A stretch of DNA of 64,000 nt, taken from Artemia franciscana (taxonomy: Eukaryota; Arthropoda; Branchiopoda; Anostraca; Artemiidae). Both the position numbers and the translations under genes were made by a program. The stretch is from contig NC_088867.1 of NCBI RefSeq assembly GCF_032884065.1, positions 45,447,453-45,511,452 of the forward strand, given 5' to 3'. Below the pieces are notes generated by a model. That model had not been told where the DNA came from. It searched no databases and saw nothing but the letters and a program-made list of their open reading frames with translations. This document shows, piece after piece, positions 36,731 to 48,102 of this stretch. Numbering within the stretch: the stretch's first letter is position 1; every line of letters starts with the position of its first letter.

Positions 36731-37548
36731 TTGGGTACTTGTGTAACATACCGAACACACTCAAGAAGTGGAGTTAGATTACTCATACTGAAATATAGTA
36801 TCCAAATCTGATGAAAATATAATACTTTATTTACAAAATTGTAGAAACGACAACGGGCAATTATTGAAACCAGGCCACCCAGAACGTATTATATTAAACA
36901 CCTAACATAACCAACTCTAAATAGCCTATAACAATTTTTAGTTGAAATATACCTGCCTTATAGTTTATCTCACTTAGGTTAATCTGATTATCTCTGAATG
37001 CTCACGGAGAAACCAGCTTTAAACAAGTCAAGAACAACATTGTGGTCGGTATAATAGAAAATTACTATTATTGCCATTTGGAGCTGATTCAGGAATGGTA
37101 ATTATTATTTTCATTAGTCTTAATAGTAAGATATCAGTATCAAAACAAAATTTACAGAAAGTTTTAAAAAGAGCCATAAACCCTCATAGTCATGCTATGA
37201 TATAATTTTTTAGGGGATTCAGGCTCTTCTTAAGAATTCATGCAAGTTTGTTTTCAAAATAAGAATTTACTCCCAAGAAAAGGAAAATTTCAGTTACGAT
37301 TCCTGAATCACCTATAAATGGTCATTTTTTTCACCAGATTTTTTTACAAACGTGTCTGTAAACTATTGGTTACTTCGGATGGTTTTATCGGTTGGGTAAA
37401 ACTTTAAGAAAATTGGGTAACTGAGTGTGAAAAAGTTCTTTGTAAAACCTAAAAAAATATTTGTTCGATTGCACCATTTCCCGATCTTCTAGGACCATTA
37501 TTTTGATACGATCATCCCTTGGAAAAAAGCATAAGAACAAAAAATGGA
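36731..37548. other. No gene seen
   Basis: A 'caccta..ataaccaactctaaatagcctataacaattttt' block at 36899-36945 recurs at 40490-40530, so part of this spacer is repetitive. Otherwise unrecognised. Confidence 0.35.
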
Positions 37549-39765
37549 TAAACACGCATCCGTGATTTGTCTTCTTGCAAAAATTGCAAAATTTAACTTT
37601 TTTGCAGATAGGAGTTGGAGACTTCTACAGTACAAAAAAAAAAAAAAACACCAGATAAACACGCATCCGTGATTTTTCTTCTGGCAAAAATTACAAAATT
37701 TAACATTTTTGCAGATAGGAGTTAGAGAACTCTGCAGTACGGGTCTGGTACCCTGAATCTGATGGTCTGATTTTTATAAGATTGCTATAATTTTTTGGAG
37801 TATATTCCCCTATTTCAAAAACCAAGCAAATTTTCTCAGACTCGTACCTTTTGATTGGTATCACTAAACTTGTTGAATCTCGTTTATTTAGAATCAGGAT
37901 ATTAAATTGATTCTTTTCATCTATCTATTGATATTATAATGCCGTTTTTAGAGTTTCGGTTACTATTGAGCCGAGCCACTCCTTACTTACAGTTTGTTAC
38001 CATAAACTGTTTGATTGAGTTTGTGTTTTTAAATGCAATCGAATGAAAATTCTGTTATTTTCCAACTGGTCATATTTTGTAATATAAAATCTAAGTTAAG
38101 TAATGGTTGGAGGGGGCAGTAGCGTTCTTCATATTCAGGCTATCTTTGTTCGTTCGACTTTCAATCGTGACGTTGAGATATGTCTATGCTACACAGACCA
38201 TGGGTCAGCATGCACAAAAAAACTTTCTGAAAAAGTCTTTAAGAAAGTAAAAAAAAACGGAAAGTAAAGTTTGATTAATGCTCATGGAACAAAACATAAT
38301 ATGATGAATGTATAATAGTTTAGAAGCAAAATTGGCCAATATATTTGCATATTAAGAGTGGGGGTGGGGTTAATGCATAGCTTATATTAAATACGTCAGC
38401 TAACCATTGCTGTATTGAATATATACTATGCTTGACCCCGCCCCCCTTAATGTGCAAATGTATAGCCCAAATTTGTTGGTACAAACTAAATAGGCTACTT
38501 AAATAAAATATAACTACAATTTATTTGCAACCAAACCAAAGCTAATTGTGCGGTATCAAGAAGCTGCTTGACCAGTTTCTTGTTTCATGCTCGCATCATA
38601 CGGGATCTAGGTAAATACCCCCAGTCCGGCGGAAAACAGCCCCCTTCCTCGGAAAATACCTCCCAGAAATAGCCTTCCTGGAGAATACCCCATCCCCTGC
38701 ATATAACCCCTCGGGAAATACCCCCGTCTCCTCAGAAATACCCCTCTCCCCAAGGTAAATACCCCCCTCCCTTGTATCCAGGGAAAATAAGGCTCTCAAA
38801 ATTTGAGAATTTTATTTGAATTTAGTTTTTATTTTCCGTACGGGGTAGGAATTTTGGTGCTTATGTATTATAGGCCACTCACTAAAGTTAACCCCATGTG
38901 ATACTCGGGAACAAACCGGTTTCTTTGTTAGTTTCTTTCAGCTTAGCACGAGACAAGACAAAGACAAGGGCCAGAATAGATGGGAAATATATAATTTGGG
39001 CTATATATTTGTGCGTAAGGGGAGGGGGTAAAGTATTTGGACAGTCTGAAGTCAGAAAACAAATCTAACTTCAAACTTGTTAAGCTATGTCTAGGCGAGC
39101 TTACTTCCCCATTTGATTTCATGTTCTCCCAATCCTTTCCTCTACTCCTTAATATAAACTCTATCAAAAAGAACCATATAAATGTGGGTAGAACACAATC
39201 GTCCTTATCTCCTGATTTAATACGGCAGGAGCTACTAACCTGATTTCCTATCTTAACCTACCCTACACTTATAGAAACTTTGCTAAAGCTCTTGTATCTG
39301 CTGAATCAAACGCTAACTTGTAAATCTAAGAGAGTGAGGATTAAAGGGTTTTTTGATAACTAAGGCGCTTCTCAATTATTAACCTAAGAGTGGAATTTTG
39401 GTCGACGCATCTTCTACTCTTTCTTAAATCAAACTGTTATTCTCTTAAAACTATCTAGAGAATATCCAAGTCTTAAAATGTATCATACAAATGTAATTTG
39501 CTTCCTACAGAAACCAGGCCAATGTCTCTAATTACCACACCCTGTTTATCACCTTTAATATGGAGGGGTTATTTGACCTTTGTACAATTGTCAACAAGAT
39601 TGCAATTATAAAATGTAATCTGATGCATTTGGGGATAAAAAGGTTTGATGGGGTACTGTTCACCCTCATATCACATTCTACTCTTCAAAAGCGCACACAA
39701 ACTTTCGATTTCCAATCAAATTAGCAGCTCGAATGTTTATGCGTCAACCCCCTCCATAGAAACAA
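37549..39765 (+). repeat. Second direct duplication, copy 2, with a local repeat at its left edge
   Basis: Bases 37651-39765 match 31421-33553. Just before it, 37549-37635 repeats the first ~80 bp of the block (a direct repeat separated by an A run at 37634-37648). Its terminal-arm piece ends near 38014, and the C-rich minisatellite is at 38610-38775. Confidence 0.8.
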
Positions 39766-40548
39766 TAAATGTCAACAATTGGAAACTTAGATAGCTTACA
39801 GCCCTTGCCCCTGGAGCTGTAGAGGGATTTAATAAGAGGGGCTTAATGCTACTCCTTACTTTCAGGTGGAAAAACTTGTTTTATATTATTCTAAAAAGCT
39901 TATATCTTATAAAAAGGTGTAGGCCAACGCTTGAGAAATCCGTGGTAAACTAAATTTTTCGGTATATTTTTGTCTTATTTCCTCTTTTTTTCTGACTTGG
40001 AATACCTGGTCTAGTTTTAATTTTTCGAAGTCTTCCTCCGGTCACTTCTTGTGGATGAAGAAAATTTTATTCAGCGTAAGCTTGCTTTTTTAGACTTAGT
40101 TCTTCCCCGATGAGTGGCGCATAAGGCGACAACGGTGGCACTCCACGACCACCTCTCATGCTTTAGACCAAAGGTTTCCAGGTATCGCCACTCCCCTAGT
40201 TTGTCTGACATCTTATGTTAAACTCCTTTTATTTTGAACTCCTATTAGGATACTTAATCTGAATACAAAAAATTGTCGCAATTGTAATTTTTGCATGCCT
40301 TGCCCCCCTTAAGTATATGCTACCTCTCTGTTATGCTATTATTAGTGCCCTCACAGATAAATAATAATAATTATTATTTAGTCAATCACAATTATCAATA
40401 ATAATTTAAAGTAGGAAACATGTTCCTTCTTAGGTTACCAATGGGTTGCAGTTGTGTCAAAATGACACATTTCCAGGTCTAACCTAAACACCTAACCTAA
40501 CCAACTCTAAATAGCCTATAACAATTTTTGACATTACAATTTCACTGA
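39766..40548. other. No gene seen
   Basis: Starts with a foldback-like word ('gcttaatgctactccttactttcag') at about 39842, followed by AT-rich spacer. The 40490-40530 block is shared with 36899-36945. Confidence 0.35.
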
Positions 40549-40805
40549 AACTGCACCGGCTTTATCAAGTATTTAAGTTTTGGCTGATATTAACCCAACT
40601 TCCTGAGGACCGATTGGCTAAACGAGCTTATGATGATTTGCTGCGAATTAATAGGAAAACTACTTGGATTCAACAAATCAAGAAATCTCTTGGCGTCTCT
40701 TATTTGTGGATGGAAGGAAACGGACCCGGAAACACACAATGCCTTCCAGAAATTATGCAGAGATTTAAAGACCAAGAGATACAAGAGTGGGGTTGTTTTA
40801 TGTTT
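40549..40805 (+). pseudogene. LINE ORF2 C-terminal part, 5' piece (split by hAT)
   Basis: A plus-strand frame runs SLKLHRLYQVFKFWLILTQL, then PEDRLAKRAYDDLLRINRKT and TWIQQIKKSL. With a frame change it continues CGWKETDPE...KSGVVLCLV up to the hAT insertion point. This resembles the region after the reverse transcriptase in APE-type LINE ORF2. The frame resumes at 45742 on the far side of the hAT element, giving the order of events: LINE first, hAT later. Confidence 0.65.
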
Positions 40806-40813
40806 AGTACGTT
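40806..40813 (+). repeat. hAT target-site duplication, left copy (AGTACGTT)
   Basis: Eight bases identical to 45734-45741, exactly flanking the inverted ends. Eight bp is the hallmark duplication length of hAT insertion. Confidence 0.95.
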
Positions 40814-40829
40814 CACTGTTGCCAGATTG
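40814..40829 (+). repeat. hAT terminal inverted repeat, left
   Basis: CACTGTTGCCAGATTG, perfectly inverted at the other end. The CA start and internal G..GCCAG fit hAT ends. Confidence 0.95.
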
Positions 40830-41154
40830 GCTTTTTTCAAGCCCCGGTGGCTTTTTTCTCTGGGCTGGGGCGGGCGTTTTTTTTTGCGGGCTTGGGGCGG
40901 AAAACTGGGCTTATTATTTTTTAATTTGGCTTGTTTTGGGCTTTTTTCTACTCCAAAAAATAATATTTCTTATTTTGTTTTTAAGATTTTTTTTTCAAGT
41001 TCATTCTTTTACAAAACTTTCGAGGAAAGAAAAGGAACGGATTTAAGGAAAAGTTTACCCTACGATTCACTAAAGAAGAAGAAGAAAATAAGTAATATGA
41101 ATCACATGGAAATATGTACTGCAGCAGATTACTAGTTACAATTATTTAATAGAA

Positions 41155-41182
41155 ATGTTTCATCTACAAAACATGGATAAAG
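41155..41182 (+). pseudogene. hAT transposase, candidate exon 1
   Basis: ATG at 41155 starts MFHLQNMDK and runs to a GTAAGA donor at 41183. Joined to an acceptor at 41717-41718 (pyrimidine-rich TTTTCTTAG), the frame continues as GITQLDVKARKAEL without a break. The intron would be 536 bp. A BED-type zinc finger, usual upstream in such transposases, is not visible, so either the start lies elsewhere or the N-terminus has been lost. Confidence 0.45.
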
Positions 41183-41718
41183 GTAAGACTCCAAATACTT
41201 TTTTCTTGAAATTGTGTTTGAAATAGATTGAGATGGACTTCACAACCCCCAAGCATGGAACACTCAAAATGTTACAAACGAATACCTTGCAGTTCTACTT
41301 TTGTCCTAGGTCATTTTGAATGTCACATTCATTTTGAATGTGAATGTAGAGTGTAAGGAGGCAAAGGCCAGAAGGCCGAAAAGATCCATATAGCCTCAAT
41401 TTTCATTACATATTCAGGGCCTCACTACATGCAGAACTAGTAGCCTAGACTGTGGTTTGTCAGCTCAAACGATTGAAGTAAAAAAAAATATCACAAACTG
41501 GATGTTACAATCTCAAAGCTTTTTATTCAAAGTCGATACCTGAGAATATGAGGCTTTCCTCAACCTCAGCCTGTGCGTTAGATTGCACAAAAAGTCAGTT
41601 TAGTCTTCTTCCAAATTATTTCTCACTTTTAAAAGTGAGTAACTGTTGAAAGCAGTGCAGGAATTATTTGACACTTTGCAGATATACCTGCCTAATTAAA
41701 ACCCCATTCTTTTCTTAG

Positions 41719-42557
41719 GAATTACTCAGCTTGATGTCAAAGCACGAAAAGCAGAACTGATTTTGGCAGCACATGTCGCGAGTCATTCATCGATTATCAC
41801 TATTGACCACCTATCCACCATTATCAAGAGTGCTTTTCCTGGACCACTTTCCGAGGCAACGAAATTGAAGAGAACAAAATGTTCAGCCCTTATCAAGAAT
41901 GTTCTTGGACCAGAAAGTCTCCAAGAGATTGTTGCTGATGTTGGTGACAGCAGATATTCCCTTATTCTGGACGAATCGACCGACGTTGCCACCATGAAAT
42001 TCATGTGTATTTGTGTGAGATACTATAGCCCCAAGATGAAGAAAGTTCTTTGTGCTACTTTGGGCATGGTTGAAGTACCTTCGACCACTTCTGTGATTTT
42101 ACATCAAGAACTGGAAGACTTCTTAGCTTTATGTGGAATTCCCCTAAAAAATCTGATAGGTATTGGGACAGATGGAGCAAACAACATGTGTGGTGGCAAC
42201 CATTCGCTGTTCACGTTATTACGAGATGACGGGTTGCCTCAACTCCAACTCTTCAAATGTGTATGTCACTCCCTACATTTGTGTGCTTCCGAGGCTGTTG
42301 GAGAGCTTCCAAGCAATTTGGAGTTCATGCTCTCAGAGACTTACAAGTGGTTTAACGTTAGTCCTTTACGAAGAGAGGCATATCAGCAAATGTTCCAGCT
42401 CATAAACGATGGGAATACCCTGTTGAAAATGATTGCTCCTTCCAATACCCGTTGGCTGTCTCGATATAGAGCAGTCGTTCGCATACTCGAGAAGTATTCT
42501 GAGCTGTCAGCGCACTTTCGATTAGCGAAGGAAAAGGAACGTTGCTACACTGCCTGA
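41719..42557 (+). pseudogene. hAT transposase, N-terminal part (before internal stop)
   Basis: Open from the 3' splice site at 41718. Family features of the RNase H-like hAT core include LDESTD (first catalytic Asp at 41970-41972), GIGTDGANNM (second Asp at 42171-42173), FKCVCHSLHLCAS, and the conserved RW of NTRWLSRYRAVV near 42450. It is most like the animal hAT subgroup that also gave host ZNF862/ZBED-type genes. Transposases of this group cut and paste DNA in the nucleus. The frame is broken by TGA at 42555-42557, in a place (KERCYTA-stop-MLHDMY) where an Arg codon is likely, consistent with CGA to TGA. The same frame resumes at once. Confidence 0.85.
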
Positions 42558-43487
42558 ATGCTCCATGATATGTACCTCGATGAACGAAATAAGGCATATA
42601 TTGTTTTCTTGAACCCATTATTGGCCGAATTTCAGAGAATTAACCTCCTTTTCCAACACACTAACGCAGATCACTTTCGTTTATTTCAAGAGCTAAAAGA
42701 GTTTGTATTAAGTCTTCTGCAGTCAATATTGCACACGTCTGCAGTGTCATTAACAGTGAATATGGACTTCGAAATTTATTACCTTCCTACAGCCCAGGTT
42801 GACTACGGATACGAGTTCAATTTGGAGCTTGAAAGATCTAAGCTGACCAGTCATCAAAAGGAAGAAGTAAAGCTGCGTTGCCTCAAATTTCTCAAGACAG
42901 CAGCTAGAGCAGTTTTAAAGCGCTTGCCCCCAGCTCTTGATTCTCTGCTGAAACTGAAAGTGCTTCCTCCGACCATTTGTTTGTCGCAGTTGCGTCCTCG
43001 ATTTAGTGATTTGCCTTTGGATGTTATTCCAGTGCTGAATATTAGTGAGTTAGAGAGTCAGTGGAGAAGACTCTTGGTAGTTGACTGGGCATCAGCTTGT
43101 GGTGGAGAAATTCCAAGTGACTCTTGTGAATTCTGGGTCAAGGTCCTGCACCATCTTGATCCAGCTGGTGTTCCTCCATGTCGTGACTTAGCAAGGTGGG
43201 CATTGACCCTCCTCAGCCTGCCAATAAGCAATGCTGTAGTTGAGAGGTCATTTTCTATGATGAATATTAAGAAGAACAAACTTCGGAATCGAATGTTGTT
43301 GCCTATGCTGAACTCAATAGCAGTCTTTCGTCTTTGGTTGTCAGTGTGTGGTATTTGCTGTTCCCAGTTTGAGCCTACTAAAAAAATGTTGCAGTTCAAC
43401 AGTGAAATCTATAGGCTTGGGGGTTCCACTGCAACCACAGATATAAATTTTAACAATGATCTTGATGACATACTGGTTTTACTGTAG
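42558..43487 (+). pseudogene. hAT transposase, C-terminal part with dimerisation domain
   Basis: In frame with the preceding part after one stop codon. About 310 codons comprise the insertion domain and a C-terminal hAT dimerisation region: EFWVKVLHHLDPAGVPPCRD, WALTLLSLPISNAVVERSFS, then MMNIKKNKLRNRM. The Glu of ERSFS (43242-43244) is the expected third catalytic residue. The natural stop is TAG at 43485-43487. Apart from the single internal stop the whole reading frame is intact, so inactivation is recent, or the stop is allelic or a sequence error. Confidence 0.85.
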
Positions 43488-43589
43488 AATTGCAGAACTG
43501 GCTCTTTATTCGTTTTCTTTTCATCTGATGCTGTTTTTCTCTTGGTGTTCTTTTCTAACTTCTTGAGTTGTAGATATACACTTTAAAAA

Positions 43590-43930
43590 AAAATGGATTT
43601 CCAACAAGAAAATGCGTTGAACTTTCAATTGCTTAAAAAAAAAAAAAATTATAATTGAATTTTCAGCAAAGGTGTAAAATCGAAAAAGTGAATGTGATCT
43701 TCAACGATTTGTTTAACTTTCCAACAAAAAACGTTTAAAGTCCAGCGAAAAGTTTGATATTTCATGTTCTCTTGACTTTCCAATACCCAATTTTTCAAAG
43801 TCCAACCAATTAGTTTGGAATTCCAATGAAAGAATTTTATATTTTACACTCTGCTGACTTTCCAAAAAAAAAAAATTGAAAATCCAACGAAAAAGCTTAA
43901 TATTCTACGTTTTCCTGTTTATTCTAGCAA
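43590..43930. repeat. Degenerate short tandem repeats in the hAT 3' region
   Basis: Words such as 'aaagtccagcgaaaagtttg', 'aaagtccaaccaattagttt' and 'gaaaatccaacgaaaaagct' recur roughly every 60-80 bp with 'gactttcca' spacers and A runs. The rest of the hAT noncoding tail (43931-45717) has repeated 'agctgcca.acagctt' words at about 44791, 45309 and 45372 and no gene. Confidence 0.5.
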
Positions 43931-45717
43931 ATAATGTTGAAAATAAGATTCGAAATTATTTTTTAATAAAAGTTTTTTTTTCAATTTGCACCTCAAGGTA
44001 CGAATAGGAATTGAATAGGAAACCATCGGTTTAAAAAAAAAAAGAAGAAAAACGAATGTTGGAATTCTTCAGATTCTGTGAAATTAATATAAAAATGAGC
44101 CCCTTCAGTGGAACCAAAACTAGGAATCTTCGGGTTGAAGCCTGATTTGTAAAAGAAATCGATTGATAAGTTGCATTTAAAAACCAAAATGCTGTATTAC
44201 AAGATAATCAGCCTTTGATATGCATATTTTCCTAAGGTGATGACGCTGAAATTTTAGCTTGCAGTTAGCTTTTTTAAATCAAAAGTTCCTCGTGTTCGTT
44301 CAATATATTGGTATTTCAGCTGTTGTAGCATTTTTTTTTGTCAAAAGCTGTACATAGTATCTCATTTCTCAAAAATTATTTTTAATTTTTCTTACTTGAG
44401 GTACTAAGAAAATGTACCAAAAGTATTGAGAGTTTTCAATCATTGCGTTTATTCTCTTGAAGCTTTTTTCCTTTGTATTACAAAATTTCAAGCTTCAATT
44501 ATTTTCTTTTTTGCATTTTACCATTCTATCCAAAGAAGTAATTAAGCCTGTGTATTTCTTGTCGTGATAGTTTGGCCAAAATTCGGTTTTGTTCACAAAA
44601 ATTATTTTGCTTATTGAAGAGATCTCATTGTGTTTTCTGTTACTAGTGAATTTTTTTTTGTTGTATTACGAAGTCAATACATTAAGAAATAGCTGAGAAC
44701 CGCGTCCATTAAAACTAGGTGACGAGAAAAAAAAAGGTTTTCAGTTAAAAGTCTTAACATCCGAAATAATCATAAAAGTTCAAAATATATAGCTGCCACG
44801 TAGCTGAAGGTAATTTTTAGATTAAATAATCTTGCTTCAAAATAGGTTTCTAAAGAGATAAACATAAAGAAAACATAATATTTAGTGACAAATTAAAAAA
44901 ATATCACTTATTAGGGCAGTAGCGCATGGGGAAGCGGCTTTATTTGTATATGGCTATAGCTTTCGGAAGGGCATGGAGAGGCGGCAAATTTGTTGAAAGG
45001 TGTAAATTCGGAGGGAAAACTGAAACTGTAAGGAATAATAACATATTAGGATTCGCCTCGAGGGCTCGGCTGGGAAAAGGCCCCTTTGTCTTTTTTATCT
45101 AGCTTTCATCTAAAATAGCAGCAGTCACAATTAAATGGTCAACTTTGATCCTAGGTCTGAACACATAATCTTTGATTCCAAAAGTCTCGAGTTTGAAAAT
45201 TCTATGGACGAATTCGTTTCCAAGTAAGCAGTTTTACTTTCGCACCATAAGTTTGTCAATGCAAAAGCTTAGCGTCAGAAAAAAAAAACATGAGTTCAAA
45301 ATATTTAGCTGCCATACAGCTTAAAAAAGAAACGAAAGATTAACTCGATATTAGGCGAGGCCAGAGCTATGGGCTGCCATACAGCTTAAGGTATTTCTTT
45401 TATATTTCAAACTTAAAAGCAGAAAAAAATGTCAAGTATTCCCGCCTGCCGGGTAGGTTTATTCTTCTTCCCTGCAAATGTTGAGGGGAGATCAACAAAA
45501 TTGAGACTCTTCCAGAAGTTTAAAGAAAAAACGATGAGAATAGCTTTGGACTGAAAATTCAGTATTAATTCTGCATCTAGATATAGCATTCTTCGTGAAA
45601 CAAGGTTTCGTACGCGCTCACTATGAAGTGGAATCTCAAAAGTGGATTATTTCGGTAAAATTTTCTGGGGCTTGTTCGGGCTTGTTTTGAAAACCCCTGG
45701 GCGTTTTTCTGCGTTGA

Positions 45718-45733
45718 CAATCTGGCAACAGTG
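45718..45733 (-). repeat. hAT terminal inverted repeat, right
   Basis: CAATCTGGCAACAGTG, the reverse complement of 40814-40829. Confidence 0.95.
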
Positions 45734-45741
45734 AGTACGTT
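45734..45741 (+). repeat. hAT target-site duplication, right copy (AGTACGTT)
   Basis: Identical to 40806-40813. Confidence 0.95.
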
Positions 45742-46135
45742 CGTCGGAAACACTGAATGAATATAATAAAGTAAAAGAAACTTTTGGGGAAGAATATTAT
45801 TTTAAGGTAAATTTACCTTTTAAATATTTAAAATCATGGATCCAGTTGAGGGGAAATTGCCTTCCAGTACATAGGGAACAGAAATTAAAAAAATAAAATA
45901 TGGGAACAAATGGTAAGTGTGGGTATTGCAGAAAAGAGGATAATAATTTAGCTCATTTTCTCATGGAGTGCCAGGAGCTTGAAAGTCTTAAGGATGAAAT
46001 TTGGGGGGACCATTGGTTGGTGCTACTTTCTGATATCCTGAGGTCTTCGAAGCCTGGAACCATATGCAAAATGGCACGATATGTGAAAAAGGCGGGAGAG
46101 GCTCGGTCGAGCCCGAGTGAATGAAAACAAGTATT
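45742..46135 (+). pseudogene. LINE ORF2 C-terminal part, 3' piece
   Basis: Resumes the LINE frame after the hAT element (SETLNEYNKVKETFGEEYYF, then NLPFKYLKSWIQLRGNCLP). A frame slip at an A run near 45886-45896 separates it from a final stretch starting at 45900: GTNGKCGYCRKEDNNLAHFL, MECQELESLKDEIW. The C-x2-C...H-x4-C pattern is the zinc-knuckle-like C-terminus common in APE-type LINE ORF2 proteins. Stop at 46122-46124. The role in the family is nucleic-acid binding. This copy is a remnant. Confidence 0.7.
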
Positions 46136-46689
46136 GTTATATATTGATTGTGTGTTCTATGCAGTGTTGTATTATTAAATTGTTGAATATGGGAGGGGGC
46201 TACGTGGGAGGATCTTCCCTTGGAGGAATTTGTAATGGGAGAAAATAAATTCTATGAAGGGGGCGCAGAACTTTCTAGCATTATTTTTCTTAAAAGCAAT
46301 TTCAACTGAAAGTAAGGACGAACATTAAAACTTAAACGAACATGGATTATTACGCATGTGTGTTATATTTTAAAGAATTGGGACAAAATTAAAGCTTTAG
46401 TATAAAGACCGAGGTATCAACGAGGGGGCCAAACCCCATCATATAAATAATGAGAATATACGAATATAGAAGTTCATTACGTAAGTTAATTCGTAAGTAA
46501 CGTATATTTTTTTTTCTAATAAGAACGTTAAAATAAAAAATTATAATTATCTTTTTAAGTAGCCGAAAAATTGGAGGGCAACTAGGCGTCCTCCCCAACC
46601 CCTTTTTCCCAAAATCGTCTGATCAATCCTTCTGATCAAAACATGCATTAATTCAAAAACGTCCAGATATTAAATTAAAAAAAAATTAA

Positions 46690-46935
46690 CTGAAAGTAAG
46701 GAATGACATTAAAACTTAAAACGAAGAGAAATTACTTCGTATATGAAAGGGGCTTTTCCTCCTCAACGCCCCGCTCTTAACGCTAAAGTTTTTTACTGTT
46801 TTAAAAAGTGGAGTGGAGAAAGAGTCAAACTTTAGCGTAAAGAGCTAGGCGTTGAGGGGGAAACGCTCCTTTCATATACGAAGTAATTTCTGTTCGTTTT
46901 AAGTTTTAATGTCGCTCCTTACTTTCAGTTTAAAA
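46690..46935. repeat. ~245-bp hairpin
   Basis: Arms 'gaaagtaaggaatgacatta...' and '...taatgtcgctccttactttc', same family as 4585-4825. Confidence 0.75.
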
Positions 46936-47504
46936 AAAACTTTTGTTTCTGTGCGTGTTTTTTTTTCAGCGGTCGTCGTATCGACCAAGTAGTCCTAGAA
47001 TGTCGCAAGAGGGCTCATTCTAACGGAAATGAAAAAATTTCCCAAAGTCAACGGATCAAAATTCTTAGATAGCCATTTTGTTCAAAATAGTCGAAAATCA
47101 TAATAAATATGTCTCTGGGATGACTTACTCTCCCACATTCCCCAAGGGAGGGGCTGCAAGTTACAAACTTTGACCAGCGTTTATATACAGTAATGGTTAT
47201 TGGGAAGTGTGCAGATGTTTTCAGGGGGATTATTTTGGGTTAGGGTGAGGGGTTAAGGGAAGGGGTTTATGCGAGAGGATCTTTCTTTGGAAGAATATGT
47301 CATAGGGGAAGATAAATTCAATGAAGGGGGCACAAGATTTCTAACATTATAATAAAAAAAATATGAAAATTAAAACTTCAAACGAACAGAGATTATTACG
47401 CATATGAGGGATTCATCTCCTCCTAAATACCTCGCTCTTTACGCTAAAGTATTTTTAGTAACTTCAACTGTTTGTTTTACGGCCTTTCTGATTCAGGAGT
47501 CATT

Positions 47505-47630
47505 AAATAACGACGAAAACCACACTGCCTTTTCATCACGAACACCAAAAACAAGAGAAACAATAGGGAATTGCTTCCCACTGTCTTAAAAAATCCCCTA
47601 TTGTTCTTCTTGTTTTTGGTGTTTGCAGAG
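47505..47630. mobile_element. 126-bp insertion with inverted arms
   Basis: Interrupts the foldback-family block 'gattcagg.gtcattctta'. GTCATT lies on both sides (47499-47504 and 47631-47636). Inside, 47541-47569 ('aacaccaaaaacaag...') is inverted at 47593-47622. It is most likely a small hairpin element with a 6-bp duplication. The inverted arms are internal rather than terminal, so its class is unclear. Confidence 0.5.
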
Positions 47631-47905
47631 GTCATTCTTAAAGAGTTTTGGCAAAATTTCAGCTTTAGTGCAAAGAGTGAGGTATCAACGGGGGGACAGA
47701 CCCCCTCATATACATAATAAAAATACAAGAATATAAAAGTTCGATACGTAAGTTAATTCTTAAGTTGCGTATATTTTTTACTAATAAAAACGTTCGTTAA
47801 AAATTAAAAGTTCTAGTTTCCTTTTCAAGTAACCAAAAATTTGGAGGGCAATTAGGCCTCCTCCCCGCCCTTTTTTCCCAAAATCGTCAGATCAAAATTT
47901 TTTTG

Positions 47906-48075
47906 TAGCTTCCGGTAAAAAAAGAAACAAGACAGTCACCTGTTGTGTCTCTAACTATTAACATTACTCAATTGACATTATCAAACGCTTTTTTAAGTCC
48001 AAAAATGCAACATATAACTAATTTTTTCCTGATCCATAATTTTCAATTAATCCACTTAAAACAAACACTCTATCT
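47906..48075 (-). pseudogene. LINE reverse transcriptase fragment, downstream piece
   Basis: Minus-strand frame RVFVLSGLIENYGSGKKLV, then ICCIFGLKKAFDNVN and a stop. This is the part of the LINE RT domain around the first catalytic motif (usually F-L-D-F-K-K-A-F-D). Here the Asp position reads Gly, so the polymerase would be inactive. It joins the 51941-52985 part when the intervening transposon and one ATCT are set aside. Confidence 0.8.
48072..48075 (+). repeat. Target-site duplication ATCT, left
   Basis: The same four bases follow the right end at 51937-51940. Confidence 0.85.
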
Positions 48076-48102
48076 CGGCCCTCCAAAGGTAAAAGTACGT
48101 AT
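48076..48102 (+). repeat. Transposon terminal inverted repeat, left
   Basis: 27 bp, a perfect inverse of 51910-51936. It contains the element's internal ~20-bp repeat word, so the likely transposase-binding site is part of the end itself. Confidence 0.95.

Larger units (their letters stand above)
40814..45733 (+). mobile_element. Complete hAT DNA transposon, 4,920 bp
   Basis: Bounded by 16-bp perfect inverted ends (40814-40829 CACTGTTGCCAGATTG and its reverse complement at 45718-45733) and an 8-bp target duplication. Inside is one plus-strand transposase gene (41155-43487) followed by about 2.2 kb of noncoding sequence. Both ends carry G/C-rich words near the termini ('gggctggggcgggcg' left, 'cttgttcgggcttgttttg' right). 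A single stop interrupts the transposase, so this copy is probably dead but young. It sits in a LINE ORF2 remnant. Confidence 0.95.
46190..47905 (+). mobile_element. Foldback-family fragments with hairpin
   Basis: Holds the 'gaggaatttgtaatgggag', 'agcgaggta' and 'ggagggcaactaggc' body blocks, a hairpin at 46690-46935, then the body again from about 46970 ('gtcgtatcgaccaagtagtc') to 47900. It looks like two partial copies in the same orientation joined at the hairpin. No coding content. Confidence 0.6.
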
